Positions 1-6,231 of a stretch of DNA of 8,817 bases are shown piece after piece. Source of the DNA: Pullilachnospira_A gallistercoris. Its GTDB lineage: Bacteria; Bacillota; Clostridia; Lachnospirales; Lachnospiraceae. The notes under the pieces were generated by a model. It was not told the origin of the DNA. It saw only the letters and a program-made list of their open reading frames with translations, and did no database searches. Within the stretch, counting starts at the first letter, position 1. Every line of letters starts with the position of its first letter. The position numbers and the translations under genes were made by a program. Location of the stretch: the NCBI GenBank assembly GCA_018712125.1, contig DVHM01000026.1:1-8817 (forward strand). The letters are read 5' to 3'.

Positions 1-463
1 GGCCAGCGAGACACCCACGACAGTGCTCGACTGGAACAACAACTACGGCAACGACGAGAACAAGGTCATCCTGTTCCACTGCGGTCCGGTGCCCAACTCT
101 CTGATGACGGACAAGGGACATGTGACCAGCCACAAGATGTTTGACAAGAATGATCCGGGCAGCGGATGCGGTACCTGCGAGGGAAGAATCAAGGCCGGGG
201 ACATTACCATTGCCAACTGCCAGACAAAGGACGGCAAGATTATTGTTTACGCTTCCGAGGCGAAGTTTACCGACGATCCCATCGAGGACGCGTACTTCGG
301 ATGCGCCGGTGTCGCTGAGATTCCCGATCTGCAGAACAAGCTGATCAGACTGGCGAGAGGCGGATTCAAGCATCACACCTCTGTCGGCGTCGGCCATATG
401 AAGGACATTCTCAAGGAAGCTTTTACCACCTACCTGGGATATGACTGGGTGGATATTGATTGA
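1..463 (+). CDS. L-fucose/L-arabinose isomerase-family protein, C-terminal part (5' end outside window)
   Basis: The reading frame is open from base 2 to a TGA at 461-463, giving 153 residues with no true start, so this is the C-terminal end of a larger protein. Visible motifs are DWNNNYG near the left edge, LFHCGPVP, HVTSHKMF, a GSGCGTCEG turn and a final GGFKHHTSVGVGH. These match the C-terminal domain of the FucI/AraA ketol-isomerase fold. In that family a histidine near the C terminus helps bind the catalytic divalent metal, and the HH pair is the likely equivalent. The expected reaction is cytosolic interconversion of a free aldose and its ketose. An FGGY kinase begins 97 bases downstream on the same strand, as in many isomerase-kinase sugar operons. 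A GTG at 23 is in frame but lies inside the conserved DWNNNYG region, so it is not a start. The exact sugar is not determined. Confidence 0.88.
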   Translation, partial: ASETPTTVLDWNNNYGNDENKVILFHCGPVPNSLMTDKGHVTSHKMFDKNDPGSGCGTCEGRIKAGDITIANCQTKDGKIIVYASEAKFTDDPIEDAYFGCAGVAEIPDLQNKLIRLARGGFKHHTSVGVGHMKDILKEAFTTYLGYDWVDID

Positions 464-560
464 GAATATTTCCGGGAGATATCCGGGATAGAACAAGGGA
501 AGCGGCCGCAGGGTGTGGAAATGACAGCCTGCAGCCAGGATGAGAGAGGAGAGACAGCGC

Positions 561-2102
561 GTGAAGATAGCAGGACTGGATATCGGAACCACCGGCTGCA
601 AGTGTACGGTGTTTGATGAAAAGGGTGTTTATCTGGGAAAGGCCTACCGGGACTATCCCGTCAGGCGTTCTGTGGGCGGACATGAGATGGATGTCTCCGC
701 CATCATGGAGGGCGTTATGGGCGTTCTGCGGGAGATGGCTTCCCAGTACCCTGATATTGCCGGGATCGGCGTGACCAGCTTCGGGGAGACCTTTGTGGCC
801 ACCGACGGCGAGGGAAAGCCTCTGCACGCGGCCATGCTCTACACGGATCCCCGGGGGAAGGAGCAGTGCGCCCGCCTGCGGGAGACGCTCGGCGGAAAGG
901 AGATTGCCCGGATCACAGGGCTTCGTCCCCACGAGATGTACAGCATTTCCAAGCTCATGTGGCTGAGGGAAAACCGCCCCGAGATTTATGGGAAGGCCGC
1001 CTATGTCTTTCTGATGGAGGACTATGTAGTGTACCATCTGACCGGGGTGCGTCAGATCGACTATTCCCTGGCCACCCGCACCATGGCCTTTGACATCACG
1101 TCCCTGACCTGGAGCCGGGAAATCTTTGACGCGGCGGGAATTGACATGGAGAAAATGTCAGCTCCGGTTCCCACGGGGACCGACGCCGGCTGCATCCGGC
1201 CCGAGGCGGCGGAGGAGACGGGATTGTCCCCGGAATGCCATGTGGTCTCTGTCAGCCACGATCAGGTGGCCGCCGCGGTGGGAGCGGGCGTGTTTGACTC
1301 CTCGGTGGCGGTGGACGGCGCCGGAACCGTGGAGTGTGTGACGCCGATTTTTGACGGGATGCCGGATGTGGATGTGATGTATGACGGCTATTTTTCCATC
1401 GTTCCCTATGTGATCCCGGGCAAATATGTAGCTTACGCCTTTTCCTACACCGGCGGCGCCCTGATGCAGTGGTGCACGGACACCCTGGCAAAGAAGGAGA
1501 AGGAGCTGGCGAAGGAGGCGGGATGTTCCGTCAACGAGTATCTGGAGCGGGCCTACGTGAAGGAGCAGGAGGCAGGGCAAAGCGCCGCGTCTGAAACGCC
1601 CACCGGCCTTCTGGTGCTGCCCCATTTTGCCGGGGCGGCGACCCCCTACATGGATACCGGCTCCCGTGGAGCGATCCTCGGGCTGACCACGGACACCAGC
1701 ACCGCGGACATTTACCGGGCCTGCATGGAGGGCGTGGTCTATGAGATGAAACTGAACGTGGACGCTCTGGAGGGATCGGGCATCCGATTTACCAGCATGC
1801 ACGCCACCGGCGGCGGCGCCCACTCGGCGGTCTGGATGCAGATGAAGGCGGATATGCTGAACCTGCCCATCACAGCCTTGAAGACGGTGGACGCCGGAAC
1901 CGTGGGCAGCGCCATGCTGACCGGCATCGCCATCGGCGTGTTCGCGGATCTTGCCGACGCGGCGGAGCACATGGTGGAGAAGACCGTGACCTATGAGCCG
2001 CGGAAAGAGATGCATGAGAAATATATGGAGATTTACCGGCGCTATGCGAAGGTTTACGACGCGGTCCGTCCGCTGATGGGGACGGACCGGACTGCCGGAT
2101 AA
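561..2102 (+). CDS. FGGY-family carbohydrate kinase (xylulokinase-like)
   Basis: An ATP-dependent sugar kinase of the FGGY family, 513 residues from the chosen start, the usual size. The N terminus MKIAGLDIGTTGCK is the first ATPase-fold signature, with Asp7. Further on are SHDQVAAAVG with Asp234, GAGTVECVTP, and the nucleotide-site motif ATGGGAHSAVWMQMKAD at about residues 415-431. Asp7 and Asp234 fit the two essential aspartates of E. coli xylulokinase (Asp6 and Asp233), so the enzyme looks intact. I chose the GTG at 561 because an AGAGGAG stretch lies about 8 bases upstream and the protein then begins at the conserved motif. The in-frame ATG at 540 lacks a well-placed Shine-Dalgarno and adds only seven residues. 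It probably phosphorylates the ketose made by the upstream isomerase. FGGY kinases differ in substrate, so xylulose, ribulose or fuculose type remains open. Confidence 0.9.
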   Translation: MKIAGLDIGTTGCKCTVFDEKGVYLGKAYRDYPVRRSVGGHEMDVSAIMEGVMGVLREMASQYPDIAGIGVTSFGETFVATDGEGKPLHAAMLYTDPRGKEQCARLRETLGGKEIARITGLRPHEMYSISKLMWLRENRPEIYGKAAYVFLMEDYVVYHLTGVRQIDYSLATRTMAFDITSLTWSREIFDAAGIDMEKMSAPVPTGTDAGCIRPEAAEETGLSPECHVVSVSHDQVAAAVGAGVFDSSVAVDGAGTVECVTPIFDGMPDVDVMYDGYFSIVPYVIPGKYVAYAFSYTGGALMQWCTDTLAKKEKELAKEAGCSVNEYLERAYVKEQEAGQSAASETPTGLLVLPHFAGAATPYMDTGSRGAILGLTTDTSTADIYRACMEGVVYEMKLNVDALEGSGIRFTSMHATGGGAHSAVWMQMKADMLNLPITALKTVDAGTVGSAMLTGIAIGVFADLADAAEHMVEKTVTYEPRKEMHEKYMEIYRRYAKVYDAVRPLMGTDRTAG

Positions 2103-2127
2103 CGATGAACGGAGGGAGGATGACAGG

Positions 2128-3090
2128 ATGAATCCTTATATCGGACATGAACATCAGATCAGCGGTGTGGAGGAACACCGGCTGGTGGGCGGAAAGGGCG
2201 ACGGTATGCGCCTTTTTGAGATTACCAACGGTAAGGGGATGGAGATGACGGTGTCCCCGGACCGCAACGGGGATATCTCCCGGCTGCGTTTTCGGGGGAT
2301 CAATATGAGTTATCTCTCCCCCTGCGGGTATGTGGCTCCGGCCTATTACGACCGGACGGAGAGCAACTGGCTGGCTTCCTTTACTGCCGGTTATCTGACT
2401 ACCTGCGGACTGCAGGCTGTGGGTTCCCCCTGTGTGGACGAGGGGGAGGTGCTGCCGCTGCACGGCGCCATCGCCAATCTGCCCTGTGAGTACGCTTACT
2501 GGGAGGAGGATGAGCGGGAGATCCGCATTCACACCACCACAAAGGACGAGGTCATCTTCGGGCGCAAACTGACTCTGCGGCGGACGATCACGGTGTCGAA
2601 GGAGGAGAACCGTTTTGTCATCGAGGACGAGATCGAGAACACCGGGGACCGGACAGAGCCGCTGGAGATTCTCTACCATATGAATATGGGTTATCCCCTG
2701 CTGGACGAGGACAGTGTGATCACAATTCCCTCGGCCGAGGTGCTGCCCCGGGATGATCACGCCGCCGAGGATATTGCCAACTGGATGCACATGGAGAAAC
2801 CCCAGGCCGGTTATCAGGAGCGGTGCTATTACCACAAATTCCCGGATGGAAAGGGATTTGCCTCCATTTACCAGCCGAAGCTGGACATCGGTCTGGAGAT
2901 TACCTTTGACGCGAAGGAGCTGGACGGCTTCGTGGAGTGGAAGATGATGGGCGTCCGGGATTATGTTCTGGGGCTGGAGTGCGGCAACTGCTATCCCGAC
3001 GGGCGGGATGTGATGCGCCGCACAGGGATGCTGAAATTTATCGCTCCCGGAGAGAAGAAGCGCTATCGGGTAAACGTGGCGTTGAAGTAG
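2128..3090 (+). CDS. DUF4432 / aldose 1-epimerase-family protein (mutarotase fold)
   Basis: A 320-residue cytosolic protein resembling the DUF4432 group of the galactose-mutarotase superfamily. Mutarotases speed interconversion of the alpha and beta anomers of an aldose. Three motifs line up with the known GalM catalytic residues: LHG with His112, ILYHMNMGYPLL with His184, and LGLECGNCYP with Glu284. This equivalence is inferred by eye. The ATG at 2128 follows GGAGGGAGG at 2111-2119 with 8 bases between, a strong ribosome site. An ATG at 2120 is out of frame and stops after three codons. The gene starts 25 bases after the kinase stop and a terminator begins about 40 bases after its own stop, so it is the last gene of the sugar operon. 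It probably supplies the right anomer to the isomerase. Many DUF4432 members are uncharacterised, so a binding or sensing role is possible. Confidence 0.85.
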   Translation: MNPYIGHEHQISGVEEHRLVGGKGDGMRLFEITNGKGMEMTVSPDRNGDISRLRFRGINMSYLSPCGYVAPAYYDRTESNWLASFTAGYLTTCGLQAVGSPCVDEGEVLPLHGAIANLPCEYAYWEEDEREIRIHTTTKDEVIFGRKLTLRRTITVSKEENRFVIEDEIENTGDRTEPLEILYHMNMGYPLLDEDSVITIPSAEVLPRDDHAAEDIANWMHMEKPQAGYQERCYYHKFPDGKGFASIYQPKLDIGLEITFDAKELDGFVEWKMMGVRDYVLGLECGNCYPDGRDVMRRTGMLKFIAPGEKKRYRVNVALK

Positions 3091-3129
3091 AGTGGATTTG
3101 GGTCAAAACAGTATATAAGGAAACACGGG

Positions 3130-3157
3130 CGGCGTCGGGAAAACCGGCGCCGTTTTT
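3130..3157 (+). terminator. Rho-independent terminator of the sugar operon
   Basis: Stem CGGCGTCGG (3130-3138) pairs with CCGGCGCCG (3144-3152) over 9 bp with one G-T wobble. The loop is GAAAA and five T follow (3153-3157). It begins about 40 bases after the DUF4432 stop and lies before the MarR promoter, so it separates the two operons. Confidence 0.9.
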
Positions 3158-3170
3158 GACAGAAATTTGA

Positions 3171-3203
3171 CGAAAATTTACCGGAATTTTATTGGAATTT
3201 TCG
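3171..3203 (+). repeat. AT-rich inverted and direct repeats upstream of the MarR promoter
   Basis: CGAAAATT at 3171-3178 is mirrored by AATTTTCG at 3196-3203. Between them GGAATTTT occurs twice, starting at 3183 and 3194. The stretch ends 10 bases before the -35 box. It could be an UP-like element for RNA polymerase or an extra regulator site. It could also be simple AT-rich composition. Confidence 0.35.
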
Positions 3204-3213
3204 GTGGATAGCA

Positions 3214-3241
3214 TTGACATTCCATGGTATCAGTGTATAAT
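3214..3241 (+). promoter_or_regulatory. Sigma-A promoter of the marR-kinase-MATE operon
   Basis: A perfect TTGACA (3214-3219) and a perfect TATAAT (3236-3241) are separated by 16 bases. Transcription should start near 3248-3249, about 60 bases before the MarR start codon. Both boxes are full consensus, so the promoter should be strong unless repressed. That fits the palindrome lying exactly at the predicted start. Confidence 0.85.
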
Positions 3242-3249
3242 ATTTTTTG

Positions 3250-3261
3250 TCCGAATTCGGA
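3250..3261. promoter_or_regulatory. Candidate MarR operator, 12-bp perfect palindrome
   Basis: TCCGAATTCGGA is a perfect 12-bp palindrome placed about 8 bases after the -10 box, at the predicted transcription start. A dimer bound there would block RNA polymerase. MarR-family proteins commonly repress their own operons by binding palindromes over the promoter. Assignment to the downstream MarR protein is inferred from position and symmetry. Confidence 0.6.
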
Positions 3262-3270
3262 TCATTTGTG

Positions 3271-3293
3271 CCGAAAAAGGGACAGTTTTTCGG
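3271..3293. repeat. Inverted repeat in the marR leader, possible second operator or RNA hairpin
   Basis: CCGAAAAA (3271-3278) and TTTTTCGG (3286-3293) are exact inverted copies around a 7-base centre. The arms share CCGAA/TTCGG with the palindrome at 3250-3261, and the two centres lie about 26-27 bp apart. In RNA it would fold into an 8-bp hairpin whose base abuts the AAAGGAAG ribosome site at 3294-3301, so it could act on DNA binding or on translation. Confidence 0.5.
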
Positions 3294-3309
3294 AAAGGAA
3301 GTCTGGCGT

Positions 3310-3783
3310 ATGAGGGAACAGATTGTCCGGCAGCTGGAGCTGCTGAACCAGAATGACAAGATCCTGGATGAACTTTACCACAGTTACGCTGCCAGTGTGC
3401 ATTTGTCGGATACGGCCTTCTGGATTCTCTATATCGCCTGGACCCAGGGGGATGGCTGCACCCAGAAGGAGATCTGTGATTCCTGGTCCTATTCCAGACA
3501 GACCATCAACACGGCGCTGAAAAATCTGGAACGCCGGGGGATTCTCTGCCTGAAGACGGCGGAGGGCAATCGGAAGACCAAGCGGATTTATTTTTCCCCG
3601 GAGGGAAAAGCCTTTGCCGACCGGGTGGTTGCTCCCTTTGTGAGGGCGGAGCTGCTGTCCCTGGAGAAACTTGGGGACGGGGAGCGGAAACTTCTGACGA
3701 GCCTTTACGAAAAGCGGACCGAATATTTCCGGCAGGAGCTGGAGGCCGCTATGGCCGCAAATGAGAGAGAAGAGAAGCGGTAA
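3310..3783 (+). CDS. MarR-family winged-helix transcriptional regulator
   Basis: A 157-residue protein, typical for MarR dimeric repressors. The visible fold order is a helical N terminus, a helix around DTAFWILYIAW (34-44), the DNA-binding helix-turn-helix CTQKEICDSWSYSRQTINTALKNLERRG (about 50-77), a wing with NRKTKRIYFSPEGKAF (about 87-102), and a long C-terminal dimerisation helix pair. The ATG at 3310 is chosen because AAAGGAAG (3294-3301) lies 8 bases upstream. A longer reading from TTG at 3247 would begin at or before the predicted transcription start. It is first in an operon with a kinase-like gene and a MATE exporter. The likely job is ligand-relieved repression of the exporter and of itself, with the palindrome at 3250-3261 as operator. 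The ligand is unknown. Confidence 0.9.
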   Translation: MREQIVRQLELLNQNDKILDELYHSYAASVHLSDTAFWILYIAWTQGDGCTQKEICDSWSYSRQTINTALKNLERRGILCLKTAEGNRKTKRIYFSPEGKAFADRVVAPFVRAELLSLEKLGDGERKLLTSLYEKRTEYFRQELEAAMAANEREEKR

Positions 3784-3792
3784 CATCCGCTT
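3775..3792 (+). repeat. Small inverted repeat around the marR stop codon
   Basis: AAGCGG (3775-3780) and CCGCTT (3787-3792) flank a 6-base centre that contains the TAA stop of marR. No T run follows, so it is not a classic terminator. It may tune the ratio of regulator to downstream genes or mark an RNA processing site. It may also be chance. Confidence 0.35.
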
Positions 3793-3824
3793 GTGACGTG
3801 GAGACATGGGGAAGGAGGAATGAT

Positions 3825-4454
3825 ATGTCAAACATTATTACGGTAAGCCGCGAGTTCGGAAGCGGCGGAAGAGAATTGGGGAAACGGTTGGCGGACGAAC
3901 TGGGGGTCGCCTATTTTGACAAGGAAATTCTGGAGGCCATCGCGGAGCAGACCAACACCAGTGAGTGGTACGCCCAGGAGGTGCTGGAGCGGGGAATGCT
4001 GCCGGGCTATACGCTGCATTTCGGCCACAGTTTTTCCTACTATTCCCCGGTGGCTCAGCAGGCGGTCAATCTGATGGTGGCCGAGCGGAAAGTCATAAAG
4101 GAACTGGCGGAGAAACAGGATTGTGTGATTGTCGGCCGGGGAGCCAACAAGATCCTGGAGAAGGAGGAACCCTTCAATATTTTCATCTACGCGGATATGG
4201 AGTCCAAGATGGCCCGCTGCCGGGAGCGCGCGCCGGAGGATGAGCATCTGACGGATAGGGAACTGACGAAAAAGATCCGCCAGGTGGACGCCGCCCGGGC
4301 GAAGACTCAGGAGATGATCTCCGATTTTAAATGGGGAGACAAGCGGTGGTATCATCTGTGTGTCAACACCAGCGGTCTTCCGATTCCGGAGACGGCGCCG
4401 CTGGTGGCGGAGTACGCGAAACACTGGTTTGAGAGAAAGGAACGGTATAGATAA
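3825..4454 (+). CDS. Cytidylate-kinase-like family protein (P-loop NTPase fold)
   Basis: A 209-residue soluble protein of the cytidylate-kinase-like group (Cytidylate_kin2 type). The N terminus ITVSREFGSGGRELGKRLAD carries a modified P-loop, GSGGREL at 12-18, with Arg where a classical Walker A has Lys plus Ser/Thr. This variant is common in the family. Other conserved parts are CVIVGRGAN (100-108), an IYADMESKMARCRER region that looks like a lid or phosphate-binding stretch, VDAARAK (154-160) and the tail WYHLCVNTSGLP (175-186). The ATG at 3825 has AGGAGG at 3813-3818, 6 bases upstream. The ATG at 3820 is out of frame. It is unlikely to be the housekeeping CMP kinase, since the motif set differs and the neighbours are a MarR regulator and a MATE exporter. 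The substrate is unknown. Phosphorylation of a small molecule linked to the exporter is only a guess. Confidence 0.85.
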   Translation: MSNIITVSREFGSGGRELGKRLADELGVAYFDKEILEAIAEQTNTSEWYAQEVLERGMLPGYTLHFGHSFSYYSPVAQQAVNLMVAERKVIKELAEKQDCVIVGRGANKILEKEEPFNIFIYADMESKMARCRERAPEDEHLTDRELTKKIRQVDAARAKTQEMISDFKWGDKRWYHLCVNTSGLPIPETAPLVAEYAKHWFERKERYR

Positions 4455-5798
4455 ATGAATTCTGAGGCACTATTTTCCAGAACAGCGCCGCTGAAACTCT
4501 TTTTCCTGGCGGCGATCCCGGGGGCAATCAGTATGCTGGCCTCCGCCCTGTATCAGACGGTAGACGGCGTTTTCGTGGGACACTTTCTGGGGTCTACGGC
4601 TTTTGCCGCAGTCAATCTGGCAATGCCTTTTGTCATCATCAATTTTTCCCTGGCGGATCTGATCGGCGTGGGCGCGGCGGTTCCCATATCCATCTGCCTC
4701 GGAAAGCAGGAGAAGGAGGAAGCGAACAATATTTTTACCTGCGCGGTCCTGATGATCGTGGGTACCGGCGTCCTGATCGGCGCGGTGCTCTTCCTCTCGG
4801 CCCCGCTGGTTATCGGTCTGATGGGGGCGGATGGGGAGTTCGCGAACCTGGCGGTACAGTATATGCAGGTTTACGCCCTCTGTTCGCCGGTAACCACCAT
4901 CGTGTTTGCCATGGACAATTTCCTGCGGATCTGCGGCTTTATCCGGGGCAGCATGTTTCTGAACATTCTGATGTCCGGTCTGAGCGCGCTGCTGGAGTTT
5001 CTGTTTCTGTTCGTCTTTGGCTGGGGTGTCTGGGCGGCGGCGCTTGCCACCTGTACCGGTATGATGGTCTGCGCGGTGCTGGCGCTGCTCCCCTTTGTGC
5101 GGAAAAAAGCGTTGCTGCGCTTTTGCCGGCCCCATTTTCACGGGAAAATGGTTCGTCAGATCATCGCCTGCGGCAGTCCGACATTTCTGAACAATATCGC
5201 CGGAAGGATCACGTCGATTCTGATGAACGCGATTCTGGTGCGTCTCGGCGGAGAGACGGCGGTGTCGGTGTACGGTGTGCTGATGTACACGGACGGATTT
5301 ATTCAGCCGCTGCTTTACGGACTGTGCGATTCCCTGCAGCCGGCGGTGGGATACAACTGGGGTGCGGGCAAGATTTCCCGGGTGCGTTCCATCGAGAAGT
5401 GCTGCTTTTCCGCCAGCGCGGTGGTGTCCCTGGCAGCCTTCGTACTGATTCTGTTTTTCCCGGAACAGATTGTATCCCTGTTTATGGCGGACGGCGAGGA
5501 GGCGGCCACGACCATGGCGGTGGGAGCGCTGCGGCTCTTTGCCCTGACTTATATTACCCGCTGGTTTTCTTTCGCGACCCAGAGTTATATGATGGCGATT
5601 GAGAAACCCATGGAGGCGTCCATGATCTCGGTATCGACGGCGCTGATTTTCCCGGTCATTCTGGTGGCGGCGCTCTGCCCCCTGGGGCTGACCGGCATCT
5701 GGCTGAATTTCGCGGCCACCGCAGTGCTGGCGGCAGTGCTGTCCCTGATCATCATCCTGAAGAGGAAAAAGGAACTGTTCGCACCGGATGAATCGTAG
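4455..5798 (+). CDS. MATE-family efflux transporter
   Basis: An integral membrane exporter of 447 residues, normal for MATE proteins, with about twelve hydrophobic segments in two six-helix halves. Characteristic pieces are LFFLAAIPGAISMLASALYQTVDGVFVGHFLG near the N terminus, the second-half copy IIACGSPTFLNNIAGRITSILMN, and YGLCDSLQPAVGYNWGAGK. MATE proteins expel cationic drugs or metabolites using a sodium or proton gradient. The start ATG directly follows the TAA of the kinase-like gene (TAAATG) and the nearest purine-rich site, AAAGG at 4436-4440, is rather distant. Translation is therefore probably coupled to the upstream gene. It is the last gene of the MarR-controlled operon, with a strong terminator 29 bases after its stop. 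The exported compound cannot be told from sequence. Confidence 0.93.
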   Translation: MNSEALFSRTAPLKLFFLAAIPGAISMLASALYQTVDGVFVGHFLGSTAFAAVNLAMPFVIINFSLADLIGVGAAVPISICLGKQEKEEANNIFTCAVLMIVGTGVLIGAVLFLSAPLVIGLMGADGEFANLAVQYMQVYALCSPVTTIVFAMDNFLRICGFIRGSMFLNILMSGLSALLEFLFLFVFGWGVWAAALATCTGMMVCAVLALLPFVRKKALLRFCRPHFHGKMVRQIIACGSPTFLNNIAGRITSILMNAILVRLGGETAVSVYGVLMYTDGFIQPLLYGLCDSLQPAVGYNWGAGKISRVRSIEKCCFSASAVVSLAAFVLILFFPEQIVSLFMADGEEAATTMAVGALRLFALTYITRWFSFATQSYMMAIEKPMEASMISVSTALIFPVILVAALCPLGLTGIWLNFAATAVLAAVLSLIIILKRKKELFAPDES

Positions 5799-5826
5799 GG
5801 CGGTGCCGGGAGAAGAGGATAGACGA

Positions 5827-5865
5827 AAAAAGACTGCTGCAGGGAATGGTTGCAGCAGTCTTTTT
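5827..5865. terminator. Bidirectional terminator between the MATE operon and tRNA-Pro
   Basis: AGACTGCTGCA (5831-5841) pairs perfectly with TGCAGCAGTCT (5851-5861) around a 9-base loop. An A run on the left and a T run on the right add about four more pairs. Since T follows the stem on both strands, it can end the MATE operon on the plus strand and the tRNA-Pro transcript on the minus strand. Confidence 0.92.
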
Positions 5866-5885
5866 CAAAAAGGACAAAATAAAAA

Positions 5886-5959
5886 TCGGAGTAACAGGAT
5901 TTGAACCTGCGACCTCTCGGCCCCCAGCCGAGCGCGCTACCAAACTACGCCATACTCCG
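5886..5959 (-). tRNA. tRNA-Pro, anticodon GGG
   Basis: On the minus strand a 74-base cloverleaf folds fully. The acceptor is CGGAGTA/TACTCCG with discriminator A, the D stem is GCGT/GCGC, and the anticodon stem is CTCGG/CCGAG. The loop CTGGGGG places GGG at 34-36, and the T stem GCAGG/CCTGT has one wobble with loop TTCAAAT. Anticodon GGG reads proline CCC/CCU. No CCA is encoded, so the CCA-adding enzyme must finish the 3' end. A well-placed promoter lies upstream, and the hairpin at 5827-5865 serves as terminator. Confidence 0.96.
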
Positions 5960-5971
5960 ACAACGAAAATG

Positions 5972-6001
5972 ATTATAGCATAACCTCAGCGGGAATGTAA
6001 A
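5972..6001 (-). promoter_or_regulatory. Promoter of tRNA-Pro (minus strand)
   Basis: Read on the minus strand, TTTACA (6001-5996) and TATAAT (5977-5972) are 18 bases apart. TG one base before the -10 makes it an extended -10 (TGCTATAAT). Transcription would start near 5965, a few bases before the tRNA 5' end at 5959. Confidence 0.8.
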
Positions 6002-6044
6002 GAGAAAAATGAAAAATTTTTCTGAATTTGTAAAATTTTAAATC

Positions 6045-6072
6045 TTGCATATTCGATGGAAAGTGATATAAT
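6045..6072 (+). promoter_or_regulatory. Promoter of tRNA-Ala
   Basis: TTGCAT (6045-6050) and a perfect TATAAT (6067-6072) are 16 bases apart, with an extended -10 (TGATATAAT). The start would fall near 6079, just before the tRNA at 6082. Between this and the divergent tRNA-Pro promoter lies AT-rich DNA with a 12-bp palindrome, GAAAAATTTTTC at 6011-6022, which may help both promoters. Confidence 0.82.
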
Positions 6073-6081
6073 AATCTGCAT

Positions 6082-6154
6082 GGGGATATAGCTCAGCTGG
6101 GAGAGCGATACGTTCGCAACGTATAGGTCACGAGTTCGAGTCTCGCTATCTCCA
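6082..6154 (+). tRNA. tRNA-Ala, anticodon CGC
   Basis: A 73-base cloverleaf: acceptor GGGGATA/TATCTCC with discriminator A, D arm GCTC/GAGC, and anticodon stem ATACG/CGTAT. The loop TTCGCAA places CGC at 34-36, which reads alanine GCG. The third acceptor pair is G3:U70, the classic identity mark for alanyl-tRNA synthetase, which confirms the call independently. The outermost T-stem pair is an A-C mismatch (positions 49 and 65). No CCA is encoded, and a T run follows directly at 6155-6160. Confidence 0.95.
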
Positions 6155-6186
6155 TTTTTTGTGCGGAAGTTTCCGCAAATACAGAT

Positions 6187-6231
6187 TCCCGGGCGGCAAA
6201 GGCGAAAAGTCTGAGTCGTCCGGGAGTTTTT
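6187..6231 (+). terminator. Terminator downstream of tRNA-Ala, touching the rpiR stop codon
   Basis: TCCCGGGCGGC (6187-6197) can pair with GTCGTCCGGGA (6215-6225), 11 bp with two G-T wobbles and a 17-base loop. A G and five T follow (6226-6231). It suits the plus-strand tRNA-Ala transcript. The last T residues overlap the minus-strand stop codon of the facing regulator gene. A small hairpin at 6162-6177 precedes it but lacks a T run. No comparable terminator faces the minus strand here. Confidence 0.65.

Noticed and set aside
540..560. ATG start for the FGGY kinase
   Set aside because: There is no spaced Shine-Dalgarno. GTG 561 has AGAGGAG upstream and starts the protein at the conserved motif. 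The choice is likely but not certain.
1158..2015. Long minus-strand reading frame of 285 codons
   Set aside because: It is antisense to the FGGY kinase and rich in His, Arg, Gly and Pro, as expected from the GC-rich complement. No protein motif or ribosome site is visible.
1870..2835. Minus-strand reading frame of 321 codons
   Set aside because: It spans the end of the kinase, the gap and most of the DUF4432 gene on the opposite strand. The composition is that of a shadow, and both sense genes carry clear family motifs.
3247..3309. Upstream TTG start for the MarR protein
   Set aside because: It falls at or before the predicted transcription start and its codons are the palindrome. The ATG at 3310 has a proper ribosome site.
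5752..5943. Minus-strand reading frame of 63 codons containing MVARSAGGREVAGSNPV
   Set aside because: Part of it is a translation of the tRNA-Pro gene and the rest is antisense to the MATE end and the terminator. This is a well-known false ORF type.
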